A stretch of 64,000 nt of DNA, taken from contig JAMWBK010000003.1 of NCBI GenBank assembly GCA_029953675.1, positions 3,224,001 to 3,288,000 on the forward strand, in the 5' to 3' direction. Shown piece after piece: positions 54,860-64,000 of this stretch. Within the stretch, counting starts at the first letter, position 1, and every line of letters begins with the position of its first letter. Below the pieces are notes generated by a model. The model saw only the letters and a program-made list of their open reading frames with translations. It was not told the DNA's origin and ran no database searches. The translations under genes and the position numbers were made by a program. The DNA is from Rhodosorus marinus. Lineage: Eukaryota; Rhodophyta; Stylonematophyceae; Stylonematales; Stylonemataceae.

Positions 54860-56973
54860 TTGTTCCAGCAAGAAGACATGTACCTGTTAAGTCGAAACCT
54901 AACATTCCTTGTTGGGTTTCCAAGAATCTTGACAGCCTTCCAATCACAAGGACAGTTGTCCTTTCTCGTATGTTTATGGGTCACTTTGTTGAAGGACGGA
55001 AAGTCGACATAAAGAAATACATCTGCATTCAGGATGTGAAAACTTTCGAGGAGTGGCAATCCCTGGCGCTCAACATCGAAGGCGCGGAGATGGCTAGTTC
55101 TAGCGGAACACCGACACAGAGGTAACCAGAGCCAAGGGATAGTTCCTTTGAGAGTAGAGGAACCCGATCGGGCAAGGCGTATCAACTCCGAACCCAGGAG
55201 CTGAAAAGGCGCAACTATGCCAACATTACTTGCGACCACTGCGGGAAAAAGGGCCATACAAAACGCTTATGTTGGAGTATTCCTGATAGGGATCCGACTG
55301 TGGCGAAGACGGCACCACCCCTCACCCAGCAGTTAAAAGAGGAGCAACAGCGGCGGCGCCTCCTACTGGACCATAACCCGCTGCGTTTCCTCCAAACGCA
55401 AACGACATTGACTCGACGGCAAGCAAGATATGTTAACTTCCTATTGCCGTATTCCTTCGAGATTGAATACATACGAGAGAAAAATCCACATAGCGGACGC
55501 GGTGAACCGGGACGCCTTACGAGCCATACGCGTTACCCCGAGTACGGATTGGCATGTGGATTATCGGGCCGACCCTGAGTTCACCACGCAATTCCAGATG
55601 CCTGGCCAGTTTGAAGGTTTTCAACCTACTCTTCCTACAAGCAAGGCTCTGTGTACCCGACAACCGCGTCAACGAAGTCATCGATACGCACCATACATCG
55701 GTAACAGCAGGACGTTTTGGGGCGCAAGCTACGTTGCGCCTGATACGCCGACGTTGCTACTGGCCGACCATGCGGAAGGACGTACTACAACGCGTGCAAC
55801 AATGCGAGGGATGCGCACGTGAAAAACCACTGCGGCGAAACCAGGGCGAGTTGCAACCCCTGCAAAAACCGCGCGGTCGACTGGACAGTGGATTTTGTGA
55901 CCAGATTTCCCCATGTCGAGGGACATGATACCATTCTGGTTGTGGCTGACCGACTTACGAAGTTCGTGGTATTCATTCCAACGACGAAGACAGTGACTGC
56001 AGAAGAGGTGGCAACGCTTATTGTGAAATATATTGTCGCATTGTTCGGACTATCCCGGAGCTTCGTAACAGATCGTGATAAGGTCTTCACAGCGACCTTC
56101 TGGAGGCACGTTCTGCGATTGATGGGGGTTTAACAGCTGCTCTCTACCGCGTACCACCCCGAAACGGATGGACAGACGGAACGGGCGAATCAGGCCCTAC
56201 AAATTATGCTGAGATGTTGTACCAGTCAAACATGGATGCAGTGTCTACCCTTACTTCAGCCGGCCTACAACAACCATACTTCGGCCAGTACGGGATATTC
56301 GCCTTATTTTCTGTTAACCGGAGGGCATCCGCGTTTGAACTTGGAAGTCTCAACCCCAACCCCGGCGATTAACAGGCTTGCCGACGGGGCGACTGCTTTC
56401 GTGCAACGACAACAACGAATTCTTGACGATGCACGCAAGTCTATGGCCTTGGCGCAGGAGTTGTATGCTGAGCACGCGAATTCTCGTCGCATCGCCAAGG
56501 TGTACAACATTGGCGACAAATTCTATTTGTCGACCCGGAACCTCACCCGTGAGGGCCCTACGCGCTTTAAACCTCGCTGGCTGGGCCCCTTCCCAATTAG
56601 TGGTAAGCGTTCTGATGTGGCCTATACCTTACAGTTGCCTGATGAGATGAGGATTCATCCGACATTTCAGGTCTCCTTATTGAAGAGCGCGCCGACTAAG
56701 ACAGCTCATCCTGTGATCCAGAGGATACCTCTCCAATCAAACCTATACCCAACGCAACCTGTTCTATCGGTTTTGAACGTCCGTACTACCAACGGCATCC
56801 GCCAGTTTCTGTGCTACCGCGAAAATGAAGCCTGTACTGATGCGATTTGGGTATCTGAACCCGACTACGGATACCCTGTCTCGAAGACGCCTCAAACACT
56901 ACCTGAACTATCGAAAGGTGCTCGAGGCTCTTCCTCCAACCTCTGAGTTTGCGCCCCAACTCGGCGGGAGGAA
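54860..56973 (+). mobile_element. Decayed, internally deleted Ty3/Gypsy chromovirus
   Basis: Retrotransposon remains on the plus strand. A gag C-terminal part (about 54890-55290) includes a CCHC zinc knuckle (CDHCGKKGHTKRLCW). It runs directly into the end of an RNase H domain (DHNPLRFLQTQ..L.RRQARY), so protease, reverse transcriptase and most of RNase H are missing. Integrase follows: zinc-binding HHCC (55640-55830), catalytic core with the D, D and E residues in WTVDFVTRFP, FVTDRDKVF and QTERANQ, a GPY/F module (RFKPRWLGPF) and a chromodomain-like end (IRQFLCYRENEACTDAIWV). Frameshifts near 55500 and 55830 and a stop at about 56131 show it is inactive. A purine tract at 56965-56973 is followed by TGTGAG at 56974, a possible 3' LTR start; no 5' LTR is visible. 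Confidence 0.88.
56206..56946 (+). pseudogene. Integrase C-terminal half of the chromovirus
   Basis: The longest open piece of the dead element, about 246 codons, downstream of the stop at 56131. It carries the end of the integrase core after the catalytic Glu, YNNHTSASTGYSPYFLL, the GPY/F module, RIHPTFQVSLLK and the chromodomain-like segment. It has no start of its own and is not expected to be expressed as a functional protein. Confidence 0.85.
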
Positions 56974-59498
56974 TGTGAGAAATCCCTCTGACAGGTTGTA
57001 ACTTGTCCATTTTTAGTGTCAGGTACTTTCTTCCTGAAGTGTCTATGTTCCTATTTTTAGCCTTCGACAGTTATACTTTCATGTAAGGTGGGTCGTAGTT
57101 TACAGTAACCAAGACTAATCGTCCCAGGTTATCGGAGCTAGAAATTCCAGCTTGTACTACTTTGCTCCTAGATCTCTGGACGGGAATGCAGATCGGACAT
57201 CATTGAAATCGATGTGAGGATGGAGATGTGTTTTCCACTATTCAATGTAAACTGTTGAGAAACTCTGGAACCAACTTGTCTTTACTCAAACCTCGGTCCC
57301 AAGATCTAGCAGAGCCAGGTCTTGTTTGGGACAAATGAAACTCTTAGTGTCCCACAATAAGGGAGATCCGGGTTCTTGGTGAATCACAGGGTTTCCTTAG
57401 GAGTTTATTGGGAAGTACATAGAGAAAGAAGAACAAGGATATAGAGAATAGAGTAAAAGAACGGAGTTTCTTTGGGTGTAAATTGAGATCGCAGGTCGAA
57501 TCCCTAGGTCTCGTATGGACTGCCCGTGGATTTCCCTCTCTTTGTGAGCTGCGTTTGCTATGAACCTGAACTGCCTAAGGTGCCTGTGATCATGCGATTT
57601 AGAAGCCCAATTATAGACCCTATTCTTCAGCTACGGAGTTTACCAATAGGTCTCATCTGGACTACAGAAGGTTTTGAGCGAGCTCCATAGGGGTGCCTGG
57701 ATCGCGCGCGAGCTCAACTATAGTCGTGAGACCAATCCGACGACAGGGAAGTGTAGGAAATACCTCTTCAAGAATAGATAGTGGAAGTCATATGGACTGG
57801 TAGGGTGTTCAACTGCACCGATGCATCTTTCCGCATTGGTGGAATTCACAAGTGATAGAAAAGATTTCGAGGATGTTACCATGCAGCATACACCAAACGA
57901 CGGTCCGATGTTAATGTACAAATCAGCTAGTGATGAAACCCTCAGGGAAATAGTTTCTATTTAAGACAAAAACCAATCTATTACAGCAGCGTAGTATATC
58001 TGGGCTGGAATTTCCAACCCCAAAAGCGTTGTGTGTTTGTGGTTCCAACCTTCTGGGTTTTACCGTGAAACTAATGAGCCTTATGGGTTGGTTGCGAGAA
58101 GAGGATTATCTGTTTTTTGAAAGAGTTTAGCACCGTTCCTCCGGGATCGGGCTTAGGGAACTGGCTCTCAGGGGACAAGTCTGAACACGGTCTGTAAGCG
58201 AATGTATGTCAATGGTGCCCCCTCTTCGCTTCGGGAGCGCAAGCATTAACTCAAGCTCGACTCCAGGACTCGCAGATAAGGTCCTTGTACACGGCCCAAC
58301 GAACGCACATTAGGGCCGTTGCTCCTTGACATTGAACAGTGTGCCGTCAAACTACCCCGATTAAGCGCATCAACGAAGAGCACTCTTCCCGTGTTGTGCG
58401 CTTGTCCTTTAGTCTAGCATCATTTCCATTTTAAGGCGTGCATGCCGCCTTTAGAATCGTTAGCAGCGCTGACGATCGACAAGATGTCTTCTCTTCACGC
58501 TCATATGATTTCACGTAAATCGCTTGTTTGAAACAGAGCACCAATCCTTACCTCTTAAGCTCTGACAACACTAGACCCTTTCTTTGTCCGGAATGGAGGC
58601 GTAGCAATCTCGCCCAACGCCCTGAGTTGTGCATGACAAAAAGTATGGCTCTGCACGGGCAATATCAAAGTTCGCCTTTTGGATCCGACAAAGGGAGGAC
58701 CCTTCATTGTATCGTCTAGATGAGCCCGCTTCTACCTTGTAGATTTGAGTTGTCGGAGCTTGCTTGCCATGTGGATGGCAGTAGCTTTTCGGAGAGGACT
58801 TCTCTCCCTTCGTATTAGTAAGGTGTCAGCTTCCCCCACGATCAAAGAGCCCAACTACGTGAAATCGTTCTTGGAAACAATTCTAAGGGTAAGGCGGACC
58901 TCTGCTCCATGTATTCTAAATTCATCACTTTTTCTTTTTTTAGAGACTCCAATTAACTAGGACGTTCGAGGGGTAGCTTTCACTTCCTCAAAGCTTGACT
59001 TGGCCACAAAACAACTTCAGTTTATTTTCTGAAATATACATTTTTCATTTTCTTGTTCGTCGCTACGAACGTAAGCCCTGGGGGGTATACTCTAAACAGA
59101 TTTTCGGTTCGGGTACCGGGCATCCTTTTTCTATGCAATCCTCGAGCATCCTACCCCTACTCGATTACTGTTTTCTATTTCTCATTTTCTTTTTTTCTTT
59201 TGTTTGTAAGGAGTTTGTGCATCGCACTCATTTTACCCCGAGGAATTTTTCAAGTATAGGACGTTTGCGGAGTTTGATTTAGAAAATGGAACTTAAATTC
59301 CGGCGTCCCGCCGGCGTCTGGTGCGTGCGTTTTCAGCGGGATTCTGGGGGTTGGCTCACGTGAGGTTGCTTTGATTATAGGCCAGTTTCTGAGTTTGATT
59401 GTGGAGAGCGTTGAAGGTGGGGAAAAGAAACGATTGTTCTTGGGGGGATCTCGGTGGTAAGACTCGTGCCTATTTGAGCTGTGAGTCTTCGCGCTACG
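56974..59498. other. Long region without recognised genes
   Basis: About 2.5 kb between the retrotransposon and RPS26. The left part may include the element's 3' LTR, beginning TGTGAG at 56974; its end cannot be set without a second copy. No coding feature or RNA gene was recognised in the rest. T-rich tracts occur around 58920-59210 and a CACGTG at about 59357, in the RPS26 promoter. Confidence 0.5.
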
Positions 59499-59924
59499 AT
59501 GACTGTTAAGAGGCGTAATCATGGGAGAAACCGGCACGGCCGAAACCACACGCGGCTGGTGAACTGTGATGGATGTGGTTCGAAGCCCGCGAAGGACAAG
59601 GCTATTAAGAGGTTCACCGTAAGGGATGTGGTGGATAAATCTTCGAAGAAAGATTTTGACATAGCCACGGCAATCCAGGGCTATGAAGTTCCCAAGTTTT
59701 ACATCAAGCTGCACTATTGCATTTCTTGCGCTGTACACAGAAAGACTGTGAGACCGCGCAGCAAGAAGGACAGGAAGAAGAGAGAGTTTGCACGGCCACA
59801 GAGGGGAGGCCTTCGTGATAAGCAGCGACGACCAGGGCCTCCTGGGCCCCAGCCTGGACAGTCAGGTCCTCCTGCCCAAACTGCGACTGCTGCTCCTCCT
59901 AGGGCTTTTGAAGCGGCAGCGTGA
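59499..59924 (+). CDS. RPS26: 40S ribosomal protein S26 (eS26)
   Basis: A single-exon gene of 141 residues starting MTVKRRNHGRNRHGR at ATG 59499. It aligns with eS26: the CDGC and CISC zinc-binding cysteine pairs, KDKAIKRF.VRDVV, YEVPKFYIKLHYCISCAVH and a basic C terminus. eS26 lies near the mRNA exit channel of the small ribosomal subunit. The C-terminal tail is longer than the usual 115-130 residues because of a Pro/Gly/Gln/Ala-rich extension (about 25 residues). The frame remains open six codons upstream, but homologues start at this Met. Confidence 0.97.
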   Translation: MTVKRRNHGRNRHGRNHTRLVNCDGCGSKPAKDKAIKRFTVRDVVDKSSKKDFDIATAIQGYEVPKFYIKLHYCISCAVHRKTVRPRSKKDRKKREFARPQRGGLRDKQRRPGPPGPQPGQSGPPAQTATAAPPRAFEAAA

Positions 59925-60577
59925 GGTGCCTGACAGCTGATGTCCTTTTAGCTGTTAGCGCGGACATAGAAGAACCGAAACGCTTCCTTGCCTGATCAGT
60001 GTGATTTGAAAGTGTTGCAATCTCGTTAAGGTTGTCGTTCGTTGACGGAAGTTTCTTTTGTTGACCGTCCTCGTTTGAGAATAAAAAGTGTATTGGCGTA
60101 TATTAACAGGGATGCTTCTGGTTAGGCGCTTGTTCGTACTGCGCGGCGGAGCGCATTATATCGTGCGCCGCGAATCCAAACTCAAGCGCGAGAGTAAGGA
60201 GTCATAGATGTCTCTGATCACGGGAAAAAGCACTCGGAAACCCAGTTCTCTGTGGGCTTTCAAGCCGTATGCTGCGATTACAATCATTTCCTGTCCGAGG
60301 AATCTGGCCTCTACAGTTCTCGTGCGAAGCAAGACTTCTTTTTGAACTAGTCTTCCATAGCTATTAATCGCCTTCGGGATTGGGCCCGAGACTATCCCCA
60401 CCAGTCCACAGCTTCCCACGTACTATTACGAAAATGGCAGCATTCAAGGCGCGATCATGGTTTTATTCTGGTTGTATCGAGATTTCTTTGTCTTGTGCAA
60501 ACTCCGAGAACTCCGCTGCATATAAAATACTTCTAAGCCTTTCCGGTACACCTGGTAGGCCGTCGCAAACGGTTATC
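59925..60577. other. Spacer between convergent genes, possible small ORF
   Basis: About 650 bases between the 3' ends of RPS26 and TBL1. A minus-strand frame (60156-60419, 87 codons from a non-ATG start; first ATG near 60287) and an overlapping plus-strand frame at 60434-60673 have no known motif. Since TBL1 ends at 60578, the minus frame would need its own promoter here, so I do not call a gene. Confidence 0.4.
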
Positions 60578-62556
60578 TTAGCCAATACTCATAGCGGTCG
60601 TTCCACCACCGGTTCTCGGGTCTATCACACAAGCTGTGCTGTTCGTGAGCCCCGCAGCAATGAAAGTATCTGAAGCGTTCCAGGACGTCTTAATTACACC
60701 AGCATCACACTGCCACGTTCGGATGAGACTTCCACTCTATGTTTTGGCAGCCGTTTAGAGGCGTTCTCTCCTGTCAGTAAAAACTCCCTCGTAGAAACAA
60801 AACAGGGAATCGCAGATCCCTTGGCCTCTTCGGATACGCTTACCTTGACACTCCATAAGCGTACAGTGTTGTCGTAGCTTCCACTGACGATGTAGTTGCC
60901 GTCTTGGCTGAAAGCTATTGAATAGACAGCATCCTGATGCCTGTTCAATGTGTTCAAGCATTGGCCAGTGTTGATGTCCCATAGCTTGACGGTGGTGTCG
61001 AAAGACCCAGTCGCTAGCATTAGAGTCTTGTTGGACGTTGGGCACCAAGCTTCAGCCAGAATCTCCTTCTTATGCTCTCGTAGATCATGCACTGGGGTTG
61101 ATTGACCCATCGACCAAATCTTTGCCGTGTTGTCATCGGAACACGACGCCAGCAATTTCCCAGACGGGTCCCACTGTATCATGTTCATATCATCTGTATG
61201 TCCAGTGTACGTCGCGAGAGGCTCGTCTTCCCCATACCTGCAGACGAGTATACTCTTGTCACTTGAGCATGATGCAAAGGTAGTATCATCCTTCCAATCG
61301 ACCCAAAACACAGCGCCTGTGTGGAAGCAGAACTGCTTCAAAGCGCGACCTGTCCACCACGGGAATACCCATTAGCGGTTGAATGCTCTCACCACATTCA
61401 GGTATTGGTCAGTTCGTTGCTTACCGTTGCTTGCCTTCCAGACCACCACCGTTTTGTCCATGCCACCACTGAGAAGATATTCACCCTTTCCGTTCCATTT
61501 AAGAGAGAACAGCGGGTCCTTGTGATGGCTTAGCACATGAAGAAGCTCGCCAGATTCTGACCATATTCTAGCCATGCCATCGCTGCAGCCAGTCGCAAGC
61601 TTTGTACCATCCGGGCTCCACTCCAAGTTGGTCACACTATGCCGAATGTTTCCGGATTCTTGGTCATGCCAGAGCTCTGTCGGAGAAGCCACGCTCTCTC
61701 CTGATTTCATCGGGACTGAGTCAGGTATCGACCAGATCCTGGCCGACGCGTTCCCCCCGGCATCGGAGTCCCCGGATCCACACGCGAGGAGGCTCTTGTT
61801 TGGATTCCAAGCACATACGTACACGTCTGCTGTATGACCTTGGAGGATCTGGTGTAGCAAGTGCGTTCCCCATGGTGAGTTTCTAGAGCAATAGGCTGCC
61901 CACCTTGGACCATAAAACCATCCCGGTCTTACCAGTGAGTTGTTCTCGGAAACGACAATTTTTTCTGCCGTACTTTCAGAAGGTTTCCCGGCATTGTTAC
62001 TATAACCACCACCAACGCCGCCCTCGGCCTGAGCATCGTTCTCCTCTTGTGGGTTGTAAGGACCAGGCTGACTAACCAGCGCTCGGTGTACATCGATGAG
62101 TGAGACGGGCCCGTCATTGACACCATCCGCGGCGTCCTACAAGCAATCGCGATAAAGTTAGCTGGGTAAAACTACCGTTGGACCTTCAAGTCCGAAGACT
62201 AATTTGACTCGAATCTTACGCTGAGAGTGCTCTCAATAGCTACATAACTCAATCCTCGTTGCAAAAATGAAAGCAGCGCTCCTGGTGGTATTTGTGATCC
62301 ATCAATATTGCTCTTAACAATGTGGCTCTCATACCCAAACGCGAACGCAGAATGTACGTATCCTAGACAGGAGATAGAATTTCCCTCAATTGAAATGAAA
62401 AAATAGGAAAAGCAACAACAAAAAAAACCACAAGCAAGCCAGTTTCCATCCTCGACCAGGTCCTTACTAACTCCACTTACCGCTCTCCTGCAGGTACCGA
62501 AAGACGAGGTAGTTCACCTCCTCCGAAGTCACCGTATTGTTCATCGGACCCTTCAT
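60578..62556 (-). CDS. TBL1: TBL1/HOS15-type LisH and WD40 protein
   Basis: Six exons: 62481-62556, 62220-62362, 61933-62136, 61425-61848, 60844-61349 and 60578-60736, 503 residues in phase. The LisH region ([52 protein letters not shown].YV) and SLID segment are followed by WD40 repeats: QGHTADVYVCAWNP, NIRHSVTNLEWSPDGTKLATG, HHKDPLFSLKWN, GAVFWVDWKDDTTFASCSSDKSI, GHTDDMNMIQWDPSGKLLASCSDDNTAKIWS, ATGSFDTTVKLWD, HQDAVYSIAFS...SGSYDNTVRLWS and a final repeat ending ACVIDPRTGGG. Animal TBL1 belongs to the NCoR/SMRT histone-deacetylase complex, and the plant homologue HOS15 also acts with deacetylases. The intron before 61848 has an alternative upstream acceptor that breaks phase, so the chosen one is preferred. 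Confidence 0.95.
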
Positions 62557-63527
62557 CTACCACATGACAGTATCTCTGCGTACATAAATAATGATCATCC
62601 ATGTACTTATGTACAAGATATCTTTTCATTGAATCACCAACATCAACCACCGACATCCAACAAAGCCCCACCCCATCAATTACCTGTTCAAGTCCAAATA
62701 ACCATGCAGGGCACTTCGACCCGCAGCGTGCCAAAGCACGCTGTAGAATGGCGGCGGGTGTACGAGACGTCTATGAGCCCTGCCTATGGGGTCCTGGTTT
62801 TAGAAATTGGTGGTTATACAGCTCACCCTTAGTCGTCTGTTCGGCGGAAACACCTTACGTTGACCAGTTCAGGAGTTTCCATTGCGACAACTCATAGGAC
62901 AGGGCGCAAAAACCTCTGCGTCCAACTGGAGAGTGCGTTTGAGTTATCTAAAACAGGGTATCGCTATGGGGTATGCGGAGGATCTGAAACCATCGCAAGT
63001 CCTTCTGTCCCAACAGGCTTGGTGCATTAGGATTTTCCCAACCATTTTGCTGAAAACTGCAATACGGGAACTGGTGCCGCTGGGCTTGACTTGGAATGTT
63101 GAAGTCGTAGTAAAAGAACGGATAGAAGCGTTTCGAGCAAAGTCAACCTCCTTTGCTTGCACAACCACGCACCTCTCGCGTTCATGATTTTCACCCGCTA
63201 GCCTTGGCTGGGACTTTCTCCGGGCCCTCAACGATAGTTCGATAAAGAAATGGGCAAGGTTGGAACGCGAAGATCTTCCGGATAGAAAATCTGCAGTACC
63301 GTTACTAAATCGAAATTTCCCCGCAGTTTCGAATGAGTCGTTCATTTTGGGAATTGAGACTTTCCACGATGCCATATGGCGCAGCCATCTCCAACCGGTC
63401 TTGCTGTGCTGGTTACCAAGTTGGTGCTTCCGCCTGCAGTCTGTGAGTAATATTAACAGAGGACGCTGATCGGCTAAATACTCTCGAGATCACCACGGCA
63501 AATACAAACTGGGGAGCAGCTTTGAAG
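62557..63527. other. Spacer between divergent genes
   Basis: About 1 kb between the starts of TBL1 and the sirtuin, which face away from each other, so it holds both promoters. Overlapping frames on both strands (62704-62832 plus; 62882-63187 plus; 62944-63375 minus) lack conserved motifs. Confidence 0.5.
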
Positions 63528-64000
63528 ATGGCGGAGCCGGAGACCGAGCTAAGGACCGGTGCAGCTGGGAACTCTGAAGACAAGGGCGACGATGATTATA
63601 GGACACCAGGGTCAGCAGTAGTTGATGACGAGGGGAATGGTGGCCCGTGTGCTGAACAGGACAAACCGGTGTCCTCCAAAGCAGATCCTCGGAACGGTAT
63701 GCAGAAACGCTCGCGTTCGTTTAAATGTTTTTACAAAATATGATTCTAACGTATCCTTTCCCGAACATCTGCAGAAAGTCGGAGACGTTCTGATGACGTC
63801 GGCTGGCAAAAAGTAGAGGATGTCTGTGAGAAGCTGAAAAACAATCAATTCAAATCTGTCGTAGTTGTGACTGGAGCTGGTATCTCTACTGCTGCAGGTG
63901 AGATCAAGGGCAAAGCTCTCGTCAGTACGTGAGAACATGTTAAAGCGTGATATGGTGAAAACTTCTCATGCTTTTCCTTCAGGAGTTCCCGATTTTCGAT
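63528..64000 (+). CDS. Sirtuin, 5' part only
   Basis: Three exons of a gene cut by the window end: 63528-63696, 63775-63897 and 63983 onward. The phase is consistent across both introns. The first 75 or so residues are acidic and Ser/Gly-rich, followed by KSVVVVTGAGISTAAGVPDFR, the NAD-binding GAGxSxxxGxPDFR signature of class I SIR2 deacetylases. The signature strongly supports a SIRT1/2/3-like NAD-dependent protein deacylase, but the catalytic His and zinc ribbon lie beyond the window, so activity and subgroup cannot be judged. The first ATG in frame is used; the acidic N terminus suggests a nuclear or cytosolic protein instead of a mitochondrial one. Confidence 0.93.

Noticed and set aside
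60156-60673. Small frames on both strands beyond the end of TBL1
   Set aside because: The right part is the last TBL1 exon read on the other strand; the 60156-60419 minus frame has no family match and only a late ATG.
62704-63375. Overlapping frames on both strands between TBL1 and the sirtuin, up to 143 codons
   Set aside because: No motifs, no supporting splice chain, and the interval is the shared promoter of two divergent genes.
1-64000. CRISPR arrays, bacterial operons or a defence island
   Set aside because: Genes are intron-bearing eukaryotic genes, and no regularly spaced direct repeats of CRISPR type were seen.

Overview
This is nuclear DNA from a eukaryote, probably a photosynthetic alga and most likely a red alga. 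Genes are close together on both strands. Most are split by short GT-AG introns (usually about 70-130 nt), and I reconstructed exons by keeping reading phase and family alignment intact across each junction. The plant-lineage assignment rests on three genes: a PHR2-type photolyase-like protein (43354-44650), a plant-type galactonolactone dehydrogenase (21384-23423), and a small protein with an Ala-Phe-containing, basic plastid-transit-like N terminus (23598-24622). Two GH36 alpha-galactosidases fit red algae, which store alpha-galactosyl-glycerol, but the species is inference.

Layout. 1-846: 3' end of an unrecognised spliced gene. 1319-13247: two GH36 alpha-galactosidase paralogues in opposite orientation, flanking a copine-like two-C2 protein and a 37-residue OST4. 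13329-19185: a FANCM-type DNA helicase. 20127-23423: a family-9-like carbohydrate-binding protein and galactonolactone dehydrogenase. 23598-24622: the putative plastid protein. 24.6-28.0 kb: AT-rich spacer with a 30-bp perfect hairpin and a diverged direct repeat. 27991-29136: a protein with two BRK-like motifs. 30583-31405: a small lipase-like hydrolase. 32737-34972: proteasome subunit RPN3. 35518-36885: a SPRY protein. 39036-41225: a type II membrane glycosyltransferase with two catalytic-like domains. 43354-44650: PHR2-like protein, with four G-boxes upstream. 44899-46122: SPOUT1-type RNA methyltransferase. 47066-49591: SWI/SNF subunit BAF60. 50880-52277: dihydrodiol dehydrogenase-like oxidoreductase. 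52325-54027: MFS transporter. 54311-57.0 kb: a small element with terminal inverted repeats, then a decayed Ty3/Gypsy chromovirus. 59499-59924: RPS26. 60578-62556: TBL1/HOS15-type LisH-WD40 protein. 63528-64000: start of a sirtuin.

Most genes are unrelated housekeeping genes with no shared pathway. The possible functional groupings are galactoside metabolism (the two alpha-galactosidases, perhaps the carbohydrate-binding protein) and chromatin (BAF60, TBL1, sirtuin, perhaps the BRK-like protein). I found no clearly new multigene system. The most unusual items are a predicted membrane hairpin inside one alpha-galactosidase, the loss of an active-site arginine in the dehydrogenase, three perfect inverted repeats with 7-8 nt loops (one lying on a splice acceptor), and the altered catalytic motifs in the glycosyltransferase and FANCM nuclease domain.
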